This document shows positions 9,481 to 19,091 of a stretch of DNA of 57,964 nucleotides, in pieces (the stretch's first letter is position 1; each line of letters opens with the position of its first letter). The notes under the pieces are model-generated. The model made no database searches. It was not told where the DNA came from and saw nothing but the letters and a program-made list of their open reading frames with translations. Source of the DNA: Porticoccus sp. Its GTDB lineage: Bacteria; Pseudomonadota; Gammaproteobacteria; Pseudomonadales; Porticoccaceae. Made by a program: the position numbers and the translations under genes. The stretch covers positions 1-57,964 of the forward strand of contig JALRJN010000036.1 in NCBI GenBank assembly GCA_023261185.1, read 5' to 3'.

Positions 9481-10385
9481 GCGATAACGAAAATCAGAAA
9501 CAAGGTCGCTGCGGTTACGTGGCCATCGTCGGTCGACCCAATGTTGGCAAGTCGACACTACTCAACCATCTACTTGGCCAGAAAATTAGTATTACATCGC
9601 GCAAGCCTCAAACCACGAGGCAGAACACCCTGGGGATCAAGACCGAGGGAGAAATACAATTAATCTTCGTCGATACTCCTGGGCTCCATTCCAATCAGGA
9701 CAAAGCCATTAACCGTTTTATGAATCGTTCGGCGGAGAGCGCCATTCGGGATGTGGACGTGGTGGTGTTTGTAGTAGATCGCACTATTTGGACAGAAGCT
9801 GATGAAAAAGTTGCCGAGGAAATTGCCAGAAGTAAAGCACCGGTCATCATCGCGCTGAATAAAAGCGATCGTCTCGACAAAAAATCAGACTTGATTCCGC
9901 AATTGCAAAACCTATCCAACCGTTTTCCTGAGGCTGTGCTGATACCGTTGTCGGCTTTGCACGGACAGAACCTGAAAGAGCTGGAAGAGGCGATTATCGC
10001 GCACATTCCCGAGGGTATTCACTATTATCCGGAAGATCAGGTGACTGATCGCACCCAGCGATATCTGGTGTCTGAAATCGTCCGCGAGAAAATTACGCGA
10101 CAACTGGGGGCAGAGCTACCTTATGAAGTTGCAGTGGAAGTCGAGGAATTTAAATACCAGGGAAAAATTTGTCATATCAGTGCTCTGATTCTGGTAGAAC
10201 GGGATGGCCAGAAAAAAATTATCATCGGGGAAAAGGGTGCACGCCTGAAAAAAATTGGCCAGCAGGCACGTATGGATATGGAACGTCTGCTCGAAAGCAA
10301 GGTTATGCTGAATCTCTGGGTTAAGGTAAAAAGAGGTTGGTCGGATGATGATCGCGCGTTACGCAGCCTGGGCTACGACGAGTAA
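9477..10385 (+). CDS. era: GTPase Era
   Basis: Essential GTPase that binds the 3' end of 16S rRNA during 30S assembly. 302 residues. G1 [10 protein letters not shown]3 DTPGLH and G4 NKSD are present, and the C-terminal KH domain contains [19 protein letters not shown]. The GTG start overlaps the rnc stop. The start has no strong ribosome-binding site of its own, so coupling to rnc is likely. Confidence 0.97.
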   Translation: MSDNENQKQGRCGYVAIVGRPNVGKSTLLNHLLGQKISITSRKPQTTRQNTLGIKTEGEIQLIFVDTPGLHSNQDKAINRFMNRSAESAIRDVDVVVFVVDRTIWTEADEKVAEEIARSKAPVIIALNKSDRLDKKSDLIPQLQNLSNRFPEAVLIPLSALHGQNLKELEEAIIAHIPEGIHYYPEDQVTDRTQRYLVSEIVREKITRQLGAELPYEVAVEVEEFKYQGKICHISALILVERDGQKKIIIGEKGARLKKIGQQARMDMERLLESKVMLNLWVKVKRGWSDDDRALRSLGYDE

Positions 10386-10481
10386 ACTGTTGGCAGGGCA
10401 TTAATGAACACCCTGAACCTGTCCCCACGTGTCGTTCTCTTGCTTATTTCCTTTAACCGTTTGATCAGGGACATATAACCT

Positions 10482-11225
10482 GTGTCTGTGCAGCAAGTCG
10501 ATGGAGAGCCAGCGTTTGTCCTGCACACAAAACCGTACCGGGAAACCAGTCAGTTGGTGGATCTTTTCTCTCGGCACCATGGTCGCCTGAGGCTTGTTGC
10601 GCGAGGGTCTCTGCGTCGCAGCAAAGGGCGCGGTCGCACCATCGAACCCTTTACGCCGTTGATTGTGGGCTGGCGAGGTAAGGGGGAACTAAAGACCTTG
10701 GCCAATGCAGAGCAGTCTGGAACGCCTTTGATACTTCGTGGCGATTGCCTGTTCAGCGGTTTCTACCTCAACGAACTGATCCTTAGACTGCTGGCGGATC
10801 ACGATCCCCATGAAACCCTCTTCGATTGCTACCTGTCTACCTTGCATGCGCTATCTGAAGGTCAGCATATCGAGCTGGCATTGCGCCGGTTTGAGCGTCA
10901 ACTTTTGTCGGATTTGGGTTATGGGTTGGCTCTGGAGCATAGCGAAGACAGTGGTGCTGAGATTGACCCTAAGGGCTGGTATTGGTTCGATCCGGTAGTG
11001 GGTGTTACGTCGCCGACCCTCACTCCTTTAGAACGGGAACAGCCCAATTGCTTCAGCGGTGACTCGCTTTTGGCAATTGCCGCTGAAGACTACTCGAATC
11101 CAAGTCATATTAAAGCGGCCAAGCGGTTAATGAGGCTGGCAATACAGAGTTTACTTGGTGATCGTCCACTCAGAAGTCGTGAGCTCTTTGCTCGTGGCCA
11201 GGTTTTAAACAGGGATTCTTCATGA
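10482..11225 (+). CDS. recO: DNA repair protein RecO
   Basis: Loads RecA on SSB-coated DNA in the RecFOR gap-repair pathway. 247 residues, GTG start. The N-terminal OB fold includes VLHTKPYRETSQLVDLFSRHHG and RLVARGSLRRSKGR. The rest is the helical RecO C-terminal domain. It follows era after 96 bases and overlaps acpS by four bases (ATGA). In many relatives pdxJ lies between recO and acpS; it is absent here. Confidence 0.94.
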   Translation: MSVQQVDGEPAFVLHTKPYRETSQLVDLFSRHHGRLRLVARGSLRRSKGRGRTIEPFTPLIVGWRGKGELKTLANAEQSGTPLILRGDCLFSGFYLNELILRLLADHDPHETLFDCYLSTLHALSEGQHIELALRRFERQLLSDLGYGLALEHSEDSGAEIDPKGWYWFDPVVGVTSPTLTPLEREQPNCFSGDSLLAIAAEDYSNPSHIKAAKRLMRLAIQSLLGDRPLRSRELFARGQVLNRDSS

Positions 11226-11602
11226 TCATTGCAGTTGGCACCGATATTGTTGAAATAGCCCGTATAGAAAAAGCACTACAACAGCACGGACGGAAATTTG
11301 CCGAACGTATTCTGTGCCCAGGTGAGCTGATTCGGTTTGATGAAACCGCCCAGTCTGCAGCCTATCTGGCAAAACGTTTTGCTGCGAAAGAAGCTTTGGC
11401 TAAAGCCCTGGGAACTGGCATCGGTGCTGTGTCCTGGCAGGATATGGAAACGGAAAATACAGCGAAAGGACGGCCGCAATTCAGGTTGAGTGCCACAGCG
11501 CAACAGGTGATGAGTGACCTGGGTGCTGATGAGGCGCTGTTAAGCCTTTCCGATGAACAGCACTATGCCATCGCTTTCGTCGTGCTTTCCAAGCGTATTT
11601 GA
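11222..11602 (+). CDS. acpS: Holo-[acyl-carrier-protein] synthase
   Basis: Transfers 4'-phosphopantetheine from CoA to acyl carrier protein. 126 residues, the family length. The N-terminal MIIAVGTDIVEIARI carries the metal-binding Asp8, and KRFAAKEALAKALGTG holds the second conserved metal ligand, a glutamate. Start overlaps the recO stop. Last gene of the lepA-to-acpS run. Confidence 0.95.
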   Translation: MIIAVGTDIVEIARIEKALQQHGRKFAERILCPGELIRFDETAQSAAYLAKRFAAKEALAKALGTGIGAVSWQDMETENTAKGRPQFRLSATAQQVMSDLGADEALLSLSDEQHYAIAFVVLSKRI

Positions 11603-11604
11603 CC

Positions 11605-11627
11605 AGGTTACGACAAGAACCTTTTTT
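11605..11627 (+). terminator. weak candidate terminator after acpS
   Basis: AGGTT, an eight-base loop, AACCT, then a run of six T (11622-11627). The stem is only five base pairs, so this is weak, but it lies directly after the last gene of the operon. The rest of the 171-base gap before cysM holds CGGCCC (11720-11725) pairing with GGGCCG (11742-11747), of unknown role. Confidence 0.35.
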
Positions 11628-11773
11628 CAGGCCAATAGAGCTAAACAATCTTTATGTCGCTACTCCCTCGGCAAGACATTGGTACAGTGCCTAGCTAGAA
11701 TAAGCGCTCTTTGATGTAACGGCCCTGGACCGATTAGCAACGGGCCGGCAACTATCCGGATGTTGAGAAAATA

Positions 11774-12667
11774 ATGAGCTACCCGACCATTGAATCCTGT
11801 ATTGGCGAAACGCCTCTCGTGCGTTTACAGCGATTGCCTGGCGAAACAACCAATACCATCCTGGTCAAGCTGGAGGGTAATAATCCCGCTGGCTCCGTCA
11901 AGGACCGTCCGGCTATCAGTATGATTCAGCGTGCTGAGCAACGGGGTCAGATCCGTCCTGGTGACACATTGATTGAGGCGACCTCGGGTAATACCGGTAT
12001 CGCACTGGCCATGGCGGCAGCCATCAAGGGTTATCGGATGATCCTGATCATGCCGGAAAACAGTACGGAAGAACGCAAGGCTGCCATGCGGGCTTACGGT
12101 GCCGAGTTGGTGCTGGTCAGTCGTGAGGAAAGCATGGAAGGTGCCAGAGATCTGGCCAAGGCCATGGAAGTAGAGGGTAAGGGGATCGTTCTCGATCAGT
12201 TCGGAAACCCTGATAACCCCTTGGCTCATTATGAACACACGGGGCCTGAAATATGGCGACAAAGTGAACATCGAGTGACCCACTTTGTGAGTTCCATGGG
12301 CACAACAGGCACCATTATGGGTGTTTCCCGTTATCTGAAGGAGCAAAACCCCGCTATTCAGATTGTTGGCCTGCAGCCCCAGGAGGGCGCAGCCATTCCT
12401 GGTATAAGGCGTTGGCCGGATGCCTACCTGCCGGCCATCTTTGATGCATCCAGGGTTGATCGGGTGATGGATATTTCCCAGGCTGATGCCGAGACTTGCA
12501 TGCGCGATATGGCTCGCAAGGAAGGCATTTTCTGCGGAGTATCCTCCGGTGGCGCGGTTGCCGGGGCCCTTAAATTGTCTGAAGAGCTGGAGGATGCGGT
12601 CATTGTCGCTATTATCTGTGACCGCGGAGATCGTTACTTATCCTCGGGAATTTATCAGTCTGAATAG
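11774..12667 (+). CDS. cysM: Cysteine synthase B (O-acetylserine sulfhydrylase B)
   Basis: PLP enzyme making cysteine from O-acetylserine and sulfide or thiosulfate. 297 residues, as usual for CysM. The PLP lysine is Lys43 in NPAGSVKDR. The phosphate-binding loop is EATSGNTG. CysM rather than CysK is suggested by the short length and by GIRRWPDAYLP. In Pseudomonas cysM lies upstream of an rlmD-relA-mazG set; here relA follows directly without rlmD. Confidence 0.92.
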   Translation: MSYPTIESCIGETPLVRLQRLPGETTNTILVKLEGNNPAGSVKDRPAISMIQRAEQRGQIRPGDTLIEATSGNTGIALAMAAAIKGYRMILIMPENSTEERKAAMRAYGAELVLVSREESMEGARDLAKAMEVEGKGIVLDQFGNPDNPLAHYEHTGPEIWRQSEHRVTHFVSSMGTTGTIMGVSRYLKEQNPAIQIVGLQPQEGAAIPGIRRWPDAYLPAIFDASRVDRVMDISQADAETCMRDMARKEGIFCGVSSGGAVAGALKLSEELEDAVIVAIICDRGDRYLSSGIYQSE

Positions 12668-12860
12668 CGAGTATCAGCAAGTTGCAGGCTCATCGGGCCG
12701 ACGTTAAGCTGCTCTCGGACTAAATCCTGGGATACTCCCCATCAGAATAGGCTCCTGGTAAAACCAGTTGATGGCTTTAGAACCACCCAGTAGGTATACG
12801 ATTATCGCGATGCTCTGGCGCAACATCCGGGCATCAGGAAACACCTCATAAGAGTTGTCT

Positions 12861-15101
12861 ATGGTACAGGTTAGGGACCACCATCCGGTCCAGGAACAGG
12901 GCACAGTCAATATTGAACAGTGGGTTGATAGCCTGCTGAGCAAGATCGTTACAGATCGTGACGTCCTGATTACCGCCTGTGAGATGGCACAGGAAGCGGA
13001 AGAAAAATCAGGGGACGAACGCTGGACGCCGACTGTTAGCAGCTTCCGAACTGGCCTTGAAATGGCGGAAATTCTCGCCGAATTACACCTCTATGACGTG
13101 GACAGCCTGGTCGCCGCCATTCTTTATCGGGTTGTCAGGGAGCGTCGGCTTTCCATCGAAAAGGTTAAACAGCATTTTGGCGCTGAAGTGGCGCAGCTTA
13201 TCAGCAGTGTTCTGAAAATGGCGGTTATCAGTACCCTGCGTGCCGATGGGGAAGCAACGGTATTTGGTCACGCCGCAGCTCAGCAGGCTGCCAAAGTCAG
13301 GGAAATGCTGGTATCAATCATTGACGATGTTCGTGTCGCGCTGATCAAGATTGCCGAACGTACCTGTGCTATTCGCGCATTAAAAACCGCTACCGATGAA
13401 AAGCGTCAGCGTGTGGCCCGCGAAATTTTTGATGTCTATGCGCCGCTGGCACACCGTCTGGGTATAGGACAGTTGAAATGGGAGCTGGAGGATCTGGCTT
13501 TCCGCTATCTGGAACCCGACGAGTATATGCGAATTGCGCGTTTGCTGGACGAACGCAGGATGGACCGGCAGCGCTATATCGATGAAGTGATCGATACGCT
13601 GCACAAAGAACTGGCCAAAGCAAAGATCAAGGCTGATATTGCGGGCCGAGCGAAACACATCTATAGCATCTGGCGAAAAATGCACCGCAAGGATGTGGGT
13701 TTTTCACAAATCTACGATATTCGTGCCGTGCGGGTACTGGTGCCCACTGTTGCGAATTGCTACACCGTTCTCGGTATTGTTCACAATCACTGGCGGATTA
13801 TCCCCAATGAGTTCGATGACTATATCGCCACTCCGAAGGAAAATGGATATCGCTCCCTGCACACAGCAGTGATTGGCCCGAATAGAAAGGTTGTGGAAAT
13901 TCAGATTCGCACCTATGACATGCACGAAGAGGCAGAATTCGGCGTCTGCTCCCATTGGCGCTATAAAGGCACCGACCTGAAAGCCTCCGCACGTAGCTAC
14001 GAAGAAAAAATTGCCTGGTTGCGTCAGGTGCTTGAATGGCACGAAGAGATTGAAGACGATCAGGTCAAGGAACTACTCAGTCGTGACAACGCCACTGACA
14101 GAATCTATGTCTTTACCCCCGAAGGGCATGTGGTAGATCTTCCGTTGGGTGCTACGCCATTGGATTTTGCCTACCGTGTTCACACCTCTATAGGGCATCG
14201 TTGCCGGGGTGCCAAAGTGAACGGCAGGATTGTGCCGCTTAACGCCACCTTGCATACGGCGGATCAGGTGTCAGTGTTGACCAGTAAACAGGAGTCCCCC
14301 AGTCGTGACTGGTTGTCGCCGGCACTCGGTTATCTCCATACCGCGCGGGCTAGGGCCAAGGTTCAACAGTGGTTCCGCAAGCAGGACCAGGATAAAAACG
14401 CACAGGCAGGCAAGTCGATACTTGATCGCGAGCTGCGCCAGCTGAATATAGGCCGGATTGATCTCGATGCTATTGCCGTAAAGTTCAACAAGCATGGTGA
14501 AGAGGGCTTGTATGCGGCAATTGGTGCCGGTGATGTCGGTGTTGCCCAAGTTGTTAATGCGATCGTTGCGACACTTGATCTGAATAGTAAGCCCCAGAAA
14601 ATTCCGGTCTTTACTCCCAGCAAAGCCAGCCGCTACGAAGAATCCGATATATACATCTACGGGGTGGGCAATTTGTTGACGCATATTGCCCGTTGTTGCA
14701 GCCCTGTGCCCGGGGACCAGATTAGTGGTTACATCACCAGTGGGCGTGGGGTTTCAGTACACCGCAAGGATTGTGGCAACCTGTTGCGCTTGCAGAATCA
14801 GGAGCCTGAGCGTGTGCTCGAGGTTTCCTGGGGTGGCAAACCCAAGCAAGTCTATCCGGTCCGTGTCGTCATCGACTCCTATGACCGCAGTGGTTTACTG
14901 CGCGATGTGAGCGTTATTCTGGATAAGTCCGGACTCAATGTGTTGGCCATGAACTCTCGCAGTGATGAGGGCCGCAAAGGGGTCTCCGTACGCATGGAGA
15001 TTACCGTCGAGGTCAGTAGTTTTGACGAGTTGAGTGCGGTGATGTCCAGATTGAGGCAGATTCCAAACGTTATCGGTGTTCAGCGGCTGGATGAAAACTG
15101 A
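12861..15101 (+). CDS. relA: GTP pyrophosphokinase RelA
   Basis: Ribosome-associated (p)ppGpp synthetase of the stringent response. 746 residues from the ATG at 12861, which has AAGAG upstream and begins MVQVRDHHP as in relatives. A TTG six bases earlier is less likely. The N-terminal HD domain lacks the catalytic His-Asp pair (the region reads AAILYRVVRE), so hydrolysis is probably lost. The synthetase domain has YDIRAVRVLV and ENGYRSLHTAVIG. A TGS domain (DRIYVFTPEGHVVDLPLGAT) and a C-terminal ACT domain follow. It reaches to one base before the mazG start. Confidence 0.96.
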   Translation: MVQVRDHHPVQEQGTVNIEQWVDSLLSKIVTDRDVLITACEMAQEAEEKSGDERWTPTVSSFRTGLEMAEILAELHLYDVDSLVAAILYRVVRERRLSIEKVKQHFGAEVAQLISSVLKMAVISTLRADGEATVFGHAAAQQAAKVREMLVSIIDDVRVALIKIAERTCAIRALKTATDEKRQRVAREIFDVYAPLAHRLGIGQLKWELEDLAFRYLEPDEYMRIARLLDERRMDRQRYIDEVIDTLHKELAKAKIKADIAGRAKHIYSIWRKMHRKDVGFSQIYDIRAVRVLVPTVANCYTVLGIVHNHWRIIPNEFDDYIATPKENGYRSLHTAVIGPNRKVVEIQIRTYDMHEEAEFGVCSHWRYKGTDLKASARSYEEKIAWLRQVLEWHEEIEDDQVKELLSRDNATDRIYVFTPEGHVVDLPLGATPLDFAYRVHTSIGHRCRGAKVNGRIVPLNATLHTADQVSVLTSKQESPSRDWLSPALGYLHTARARAKVQQWFRKQDQDKNAQAGKSILDRELRQLNIGRIDLDAIAVKFNKHGEEGLYAAIGAGDVGVAQVVNAIVATLDLNSKPQKIPVFTPSKASRYEESDIYIYGVGNLLTHIARCCSPVPGDQISGYITSGRGVSVHRKDCGNLLRLQNQEPERVLEVSWGGKPKQVYPVRVVIDSYDRSGLLRDVSVILDKSGLNVLAMNSRSDEGRKGVSVRMEITVEVSSFDELSAVMSRLRQIPNVIGVQRLDEN

Positions 15102-15102
15102 C

Positions 15103-15921
15103 ATGTCCGATAACAAGAGCTTACTCCAGGATCTTCTCTACTTGATGAGACGCCTTCGCGACCCAGAGACAGGCTGCCCCTGGGACTTGAAGCAGACATT
15201 CGCAACCATTGTGCCTTTTACCCTGGAAGAAGTTTACGAGGTTGTCGATACCATTGAGCGAGAGGATTACTCCCATCTTAAGGAAGAGCTTGGCGACCTG
15301 CTGTTTCAGGTAGTCTTCTACAGCCAGTTGGGGGAAGAGCAGGGCCTATTTAACTTCGAACAGGTCGTATCAGCACTGACTGATAAGCTTGTCAGTCGCC
15401 ATCCCCATGTTTTCCCCGAAGGTACATTGCACAGTCAGCGCGATCCACAGGAAAACCCCAACGAACAAGATATCAAGCAGAACTGGGAGCGCCTTAAGCA
15501 GGGTGAACGACAGGATAAAGGTCGTTCATCGATTCTGGATGATATTCCTCGGGCATTGCCAGCTTTGAGTCGTGCGCAGAAATTGCAGAAACGGGCTGCA
15601 AACCATGGTTTTGATTGGCCGGATAGTGGTGGGGTGTGGAATAAACTGCACGAGGAAATCGACGAATTAAAAGCGGCGTTGCGGGAGCAGAATCAGGAGT
15701 GTATCGAGGATGAACTTGGTGACGTGCTGTTTACTACCGTCAATCTCGGTCGCCATCTGGGCGTCGATACAGAATTAGCCTTGCGAAATGCCTCGAAAAA
15801 GTTTGAGAAACGTTTCCAGTACCTTGAAGAGAAACTTGCTGAGTCTGGTGAGGAGGTTGTCAACACCTCTCCGCAACGTCTTGATCAGTTGTGGCGTGAG
15901 GCCAAACTGGAGACCAGGTAA
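15103..15921 (+). CDS. mazG: Nucleoside triphosphate pyrophosphohydrolase MazG
   Basis: Hydrolyses NTPs and dNTPs to monophosphates; in E. coli it also lowers ppGpp. 272 residues from the ATG at 15103 (family about 263-280). Two MazG modules are visible: the first with GCPWDLKQT, EEVYEVVDTIE and ELGDLLFQVVFYSQL, the second with KLHEEIDELKAAL and DELGDVLFTTVNLGRH. The start lies right after relA, suggesting co-expression of (p)ppGpp synthesis and nucleotide clean-up. Confidence 0.95.
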   Translation: MSDNKSLLQDLLYLMRRLRDPETGCPWDLKQTFATIVPFTLEEVYEVVDTIEREDYSHLKEELGDLLFQVVFYSQLGEEQGLFNFEQVVSALTDKLVSRHPHVFPEGTLHSQRDPQENPNEQDIKQNWERLKQGERQDKGRSSILDDIPRALPALSRAQKLQKRAANHGFDWPDSGGVWNKLHEEIDELKAALREQNQECIEDELGDVLFTTVNLGRHLGVDTELALRNASKKFEKRFQYLEEKLAESGEEVVNTSPQRLDQLWREAKLETR

Positions 15922-16698
<777 letters not shown>

Positions 16699-16714
16699 GT
16701 TCAAGCAGTCATGC

Positions 16715-16744
16715 AAAATGGGCCCGATAGGGTCCATTTTTTTT
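16715..16744 (+). terminator. Rho-independent terminator after adk
   Basis: AAAATGGGCCC (16715-16725), loop GATA, GGGTCCATTTT (16730-16740), followed by more T to 16744. Eleven pairs with a single G-U pair. It ends only 19 bases before hemH, so hemH must use a promoter near or inside it, or read-through. Confidence 0.82.
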
Positions 16745-16763
16745 GCCCAGAAATTGATAGGTT

Positions 16764-17744
16764 ATGAATAAAAAAGCCGTTATTGTCGTTAATCTCGGAA
16801 CGCCGGAAACACCGACACCGGGGGCCGTTGCGAAATTTCTGAAACAGTTCCTTTCCGACAGCAGAGTGGTGGAAGCACCCAAGCTGCTGTGGTGGTTTTT
16901 ACTGCGCTTGGTGATTATCCCGTTGCGAGCCAAGAAGGTGGCACATAGCTATGGTGAAATCTGGCTGGCTGAGGGGTCGCCGCTCCGGGTTATTACCGGG
17001 CGCCAGGTTACAGCACTGCAAAATCAGCTGGACGAGGATGTCGGACTGGGAAATACCGTGGTTTGTGAAGCAATGACCTACGGAGAACCATCTCTTTCTC
17101 ACACCTTCCAGAGATTGCGGGAGCAAAGTATTCAGGAGTATGTGGTGCTACCTATGTATCCACAGTATTCGGGATCGACCACCGGAGCTATCTACGACCA
17201 GTTGTCAGCTATTATTCGTCAGTCGCGGGATGTTCCAGATATCAGTGTGATCAAGTCATTTCACGATCACTCCGGATATACCGACTGTTTAGTGCAGAGT
17301 ATTCGTGATTCCTGGGAAAAGAATGGGCGACACGAAAAGCTTTTGATGTCGTTCCACGGTATTCCACAGGAATATGTTGATAAAGGTGACCCCTATTACC
17401 AACACTGCCTGGGCACTGCCGAAGCAGTGGCAGAAAAGTTGTCTCTGGAAAAAGACCAGTGGGCGATGAGTTTTCAATCGCGCTTTGGCCCCAAACAATG
17501 GCTGCAGCCCTACACAGATGAACAATTGAAAACCTGGGCAACCAACGGTGTGAAGTCCATTGATATTATCAGCCCTGCATTTACGGTTGATTGCCTGGAA
17601 ACACTGGAAGAATTAAATATCTCTTATCGGGAGCTTTTTCTATCTGAAGGCGGTGAACATTATCAATACATTCCTTGTTTGAATGATGCTCCAGAATTTA
17701 TTAAAACCCTTGCAACGCTGGTGAAAACAAAACTATTTAATTAA
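16764..17744 (+). CDS. hemH: Ferrochelatase
   Basis: Inserts Fe(II) into protoporphyrin IX, the last step of haem synthesis. 326 residues, normal bacterial length. N-terminal KAVIVVNLGTPETP is typical. The catalytic histidine is in LLMSFHGIPQ, and the conserved acidic patch is in ISPAFTVDCLETLEELN. Starts at an ATG 19 bases after the adk terminator. The downstream 147 bases are AT-rich and precede the histone-like gene. Confidence 0.96.
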   Translation: MNKKAVIVVNLGTPETPTPGAVAKFLKQFLSDSRVVEAPKLLWWFLLRLVIIPLRAKKVAHSYGEIWLAEGSPLRVITGRQVTALQNQLDEDVGLGNTVVCEAMTYGEPSLSHTFQRLREQSIQEYVVLPMYPQYSGSTTGAIYDQLSAIIRQSRDVPDISVIKSFHDHSGYTDCLVQSIRDSWEKNGRHEKLLMSFHGIPQEYVDKGDPYYQHCLGTAEAVAEKLSLEKDQWAMSFQSRFGPKQWLQPYTDEQLKTWATNGVKSIDIISPAFTVDCLETLEELNISYRELFLSEGGEHYQYIPCLNDAPEFIKTLATLVKTKLFN

Positions 17745-17891
17745 ATTTACCGAAATAAGCTAAATTACTGTCTATATTTGATTATTTTTTGCTCCTCTGC
17801 TGGAAAATATCTTTAAATTGAATAAACTTTATACACATCAATTTTATTGATGATTATATTTTCTTTTTTTCCAGCTTAAAGGGGACATCCA

Positions 17892-19004
17892 ATGGCTCGA
17901 GCTCCCAAGAAAACTGCTGTTAAAGCAGTAGCAAAAACCACAACCAAAAAAACAACAGCAAGGAAAAAAGCAGAGGTCAACAAGGTAAACCCTGCAGTCG
18001 CTAAAGCTGAAAATCTTATCAGCAAGTTGGAAAAGGAGATTTCTACCCAGAGCAGCAAAGTTAGCGCTGTAAGAAAAAAACTCATGGCAGCGAGAAGTCG
18101 CGTTGCTGAAAATTCATCGAAAGCTGCCCAGTCAGCCTTGAAGAAGGCTATGCAGGAAGTCCGCTCAGGAATGACAAAGCTTGAAAACCTGAACGTAAAA
18201 AACACTCTGGCAAAAGCAGAGCTACGCGCTGCAAAAATTATGGGCCAGCTGGCTGATATGGAAGAAAAGGCAAAAGCCCGGGTCATTCAGGCAGAATCCA
18301 AACTCAAGGATAAAACCCAGGAAGAACTGGATGCGGCCAAGAAGCGTTTTGAGCAGGCCTGGTTGAAAAAACGTTCCAATGATATGGCGAGAAAGGTCAG
18401 AGAGGTTGAGCGAAGAGCGCTTTCCAGAATTAAATCTGCTGAAAAATCGCTACACAAAAAAGCTCAGGCAGTGATTAAGGCTGCCGAGAAGAAAGTTGCT
18501 GCCGTGAAGGAAGCTAAAACCCCGATGCCATCTGTCCGTGGACCTGGGCGTCCCCCAAAAGCCAAGGCTGTTGAGGCAACTACCGTCAAACGTGGACCTG
18601 GTCGCCCCAGAAAGACTGCTTCGACAAACGCTGCTGCCAAGACAACTACGGCGAAGCGCGGGCCAGGAAGACCACCCAAAAAAGTGACGGCGACTGCTAC
18701 AACGACTACAGCTAAACGCGGTCCTGGAAGGCCAAAAAAATCGACAACAGGTGCCACTAAGTCCGGCGCAGGGAAATCTGTAAAGGCGGCAGTGAAACCA
18801 GCTACAACCAAACGCGCGGTCGGACGTCCTGCCAAGGCTAAAACATCTGTTGCAAAAAAACCTGTGGTAAAAAAACCAACCACAGCTAAACGTGGTCCTG
18901 GTCGTCCACCCAAGGCAGCTTCTTCAAAATCCAGTAATGCCAGCGCGACCAAAGCGACAGATACATCAACTGGAACTGAAGCGAAAAATGAAAGCGCAAG
19001 CTGA
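17892..19004 (+). CDS. Histone H1/AlgP-like DNA-binding protein with AT-hook-like repeats
   Basis: 370 residues, very rich in Lys, Ala and Thr. An N-terminal basic stretch is followed by a long coiled-coil-like region (about 35-205, runs of K/A/E heptads). The C-terminal half contains six copies of an AT-hook-like motif, five reading RGPGRP and one RAVGRP, each followed by a basic residue within two or three positions. This recalls AlgP/AlgR3 of Pseudomonas and eukaryotic histone H1 tails, which bind DNA without strong sequence specificity. A strong AAAGGGGA ribosome-binding site precedes the ATG. It is followed by a terminator. Function as a nucleoid or regulatory protein is inferred from composition. 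Confidence 0.8.
   Translation: MARAPKKTAVKAVAKTTTKKTTARKKAEVNKVNPAVAKAENLISKLEKEISTQSSKVSAVRKKLMAARSRVAENSSKAAQSALKKAMQEVRSGMTKLENLNVKNTLAKAELRAAKIMGQLADMEEKAKARVIQAESKLKDKTQEELDAAKKRFEQAWLKKRSNDMARKVREVERRALSRIKSAEKSLHKKAQAVIKAAEKKVAAVKEAKTPMPSVRGPGRPPKAKAVEATTVKRGPGRPRKTASTNAAAKTTTAKRGPGRPPKKVTATATTTTAKRGPGRPKKSTTGATKSGAGKSVKAAVKPATTKRAVGRPAKAKTSVAKKPVVKKPTTAKRGPGRPPKAASSKSSNASATKATDTSTGTEAKNESAS
18534..18917 (+). repeat. six AT-hook-like coding repeats
   Basis: Degenerate in-frame repeats encoding K-R-G-P-G-R-P-x-K at residues about 215, 233, 255, 275, 308 and 333 of the histone-like protein. Spacing is irregular (18-33 residues) and filled with Thr/Ala/Lys. The fifth copy is altered to RAVGRP. 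Codons differ between copies, so these are not recent DNA duplications. Confidence 0.85.
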
Positions 19005-19063
19005 AGGGTTTGACCTCAGGTTGGCATAAACCTGCCCACTGCCAGAGGCCGATTCAGGTTACA

Positions 19064-19091
19064 ATCCCCCGCTTTGACGGGGGATTTTTTT
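19064..19091 (+). terminator. strong terminator that also contains the tsaB ribosome-binding site
   Basis: ATCCCCCG (19064-19071), loop CTTTGA, CGGGGGAT (19078-19085), then T to 19091: eight perfect pairs and a seven-T tail. The tsaB GTG start is the very next base (19092). The only Shine-Dalgarno-like sequence, GGGGGA at 19079-19084, is the right arm of the stem. In read-through RNA the hairpin would hide it. Confidence 0.85.

Noticed and set aside
11825-12346. Minus-strand open frame (173 codons) inside cysM
   Set aside because: Shadow of cysM on the other strand; no recognisable domain or ribosome-binding site.
17837-17851. FNR-like site before the histone-like gene
   Set aside because: The halves are ATCAA...TTGAT, the reverse order of the FNR consensus TTGAT-N4-ATCAA, and the region is AT-rich enough for chance.
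18534-18917. CRISPR-like spaced repeats
   Set aside because: Repeats are in frame, degenerate and irregularly spaced inside a coding region.
18464-18952. Minus-strand open frame (162 codons) across the AT-hook repeats
   Set aside because: Arises from the biased composition of the lysine/proline-rich gene; its sequence is a low-complexity mirror.
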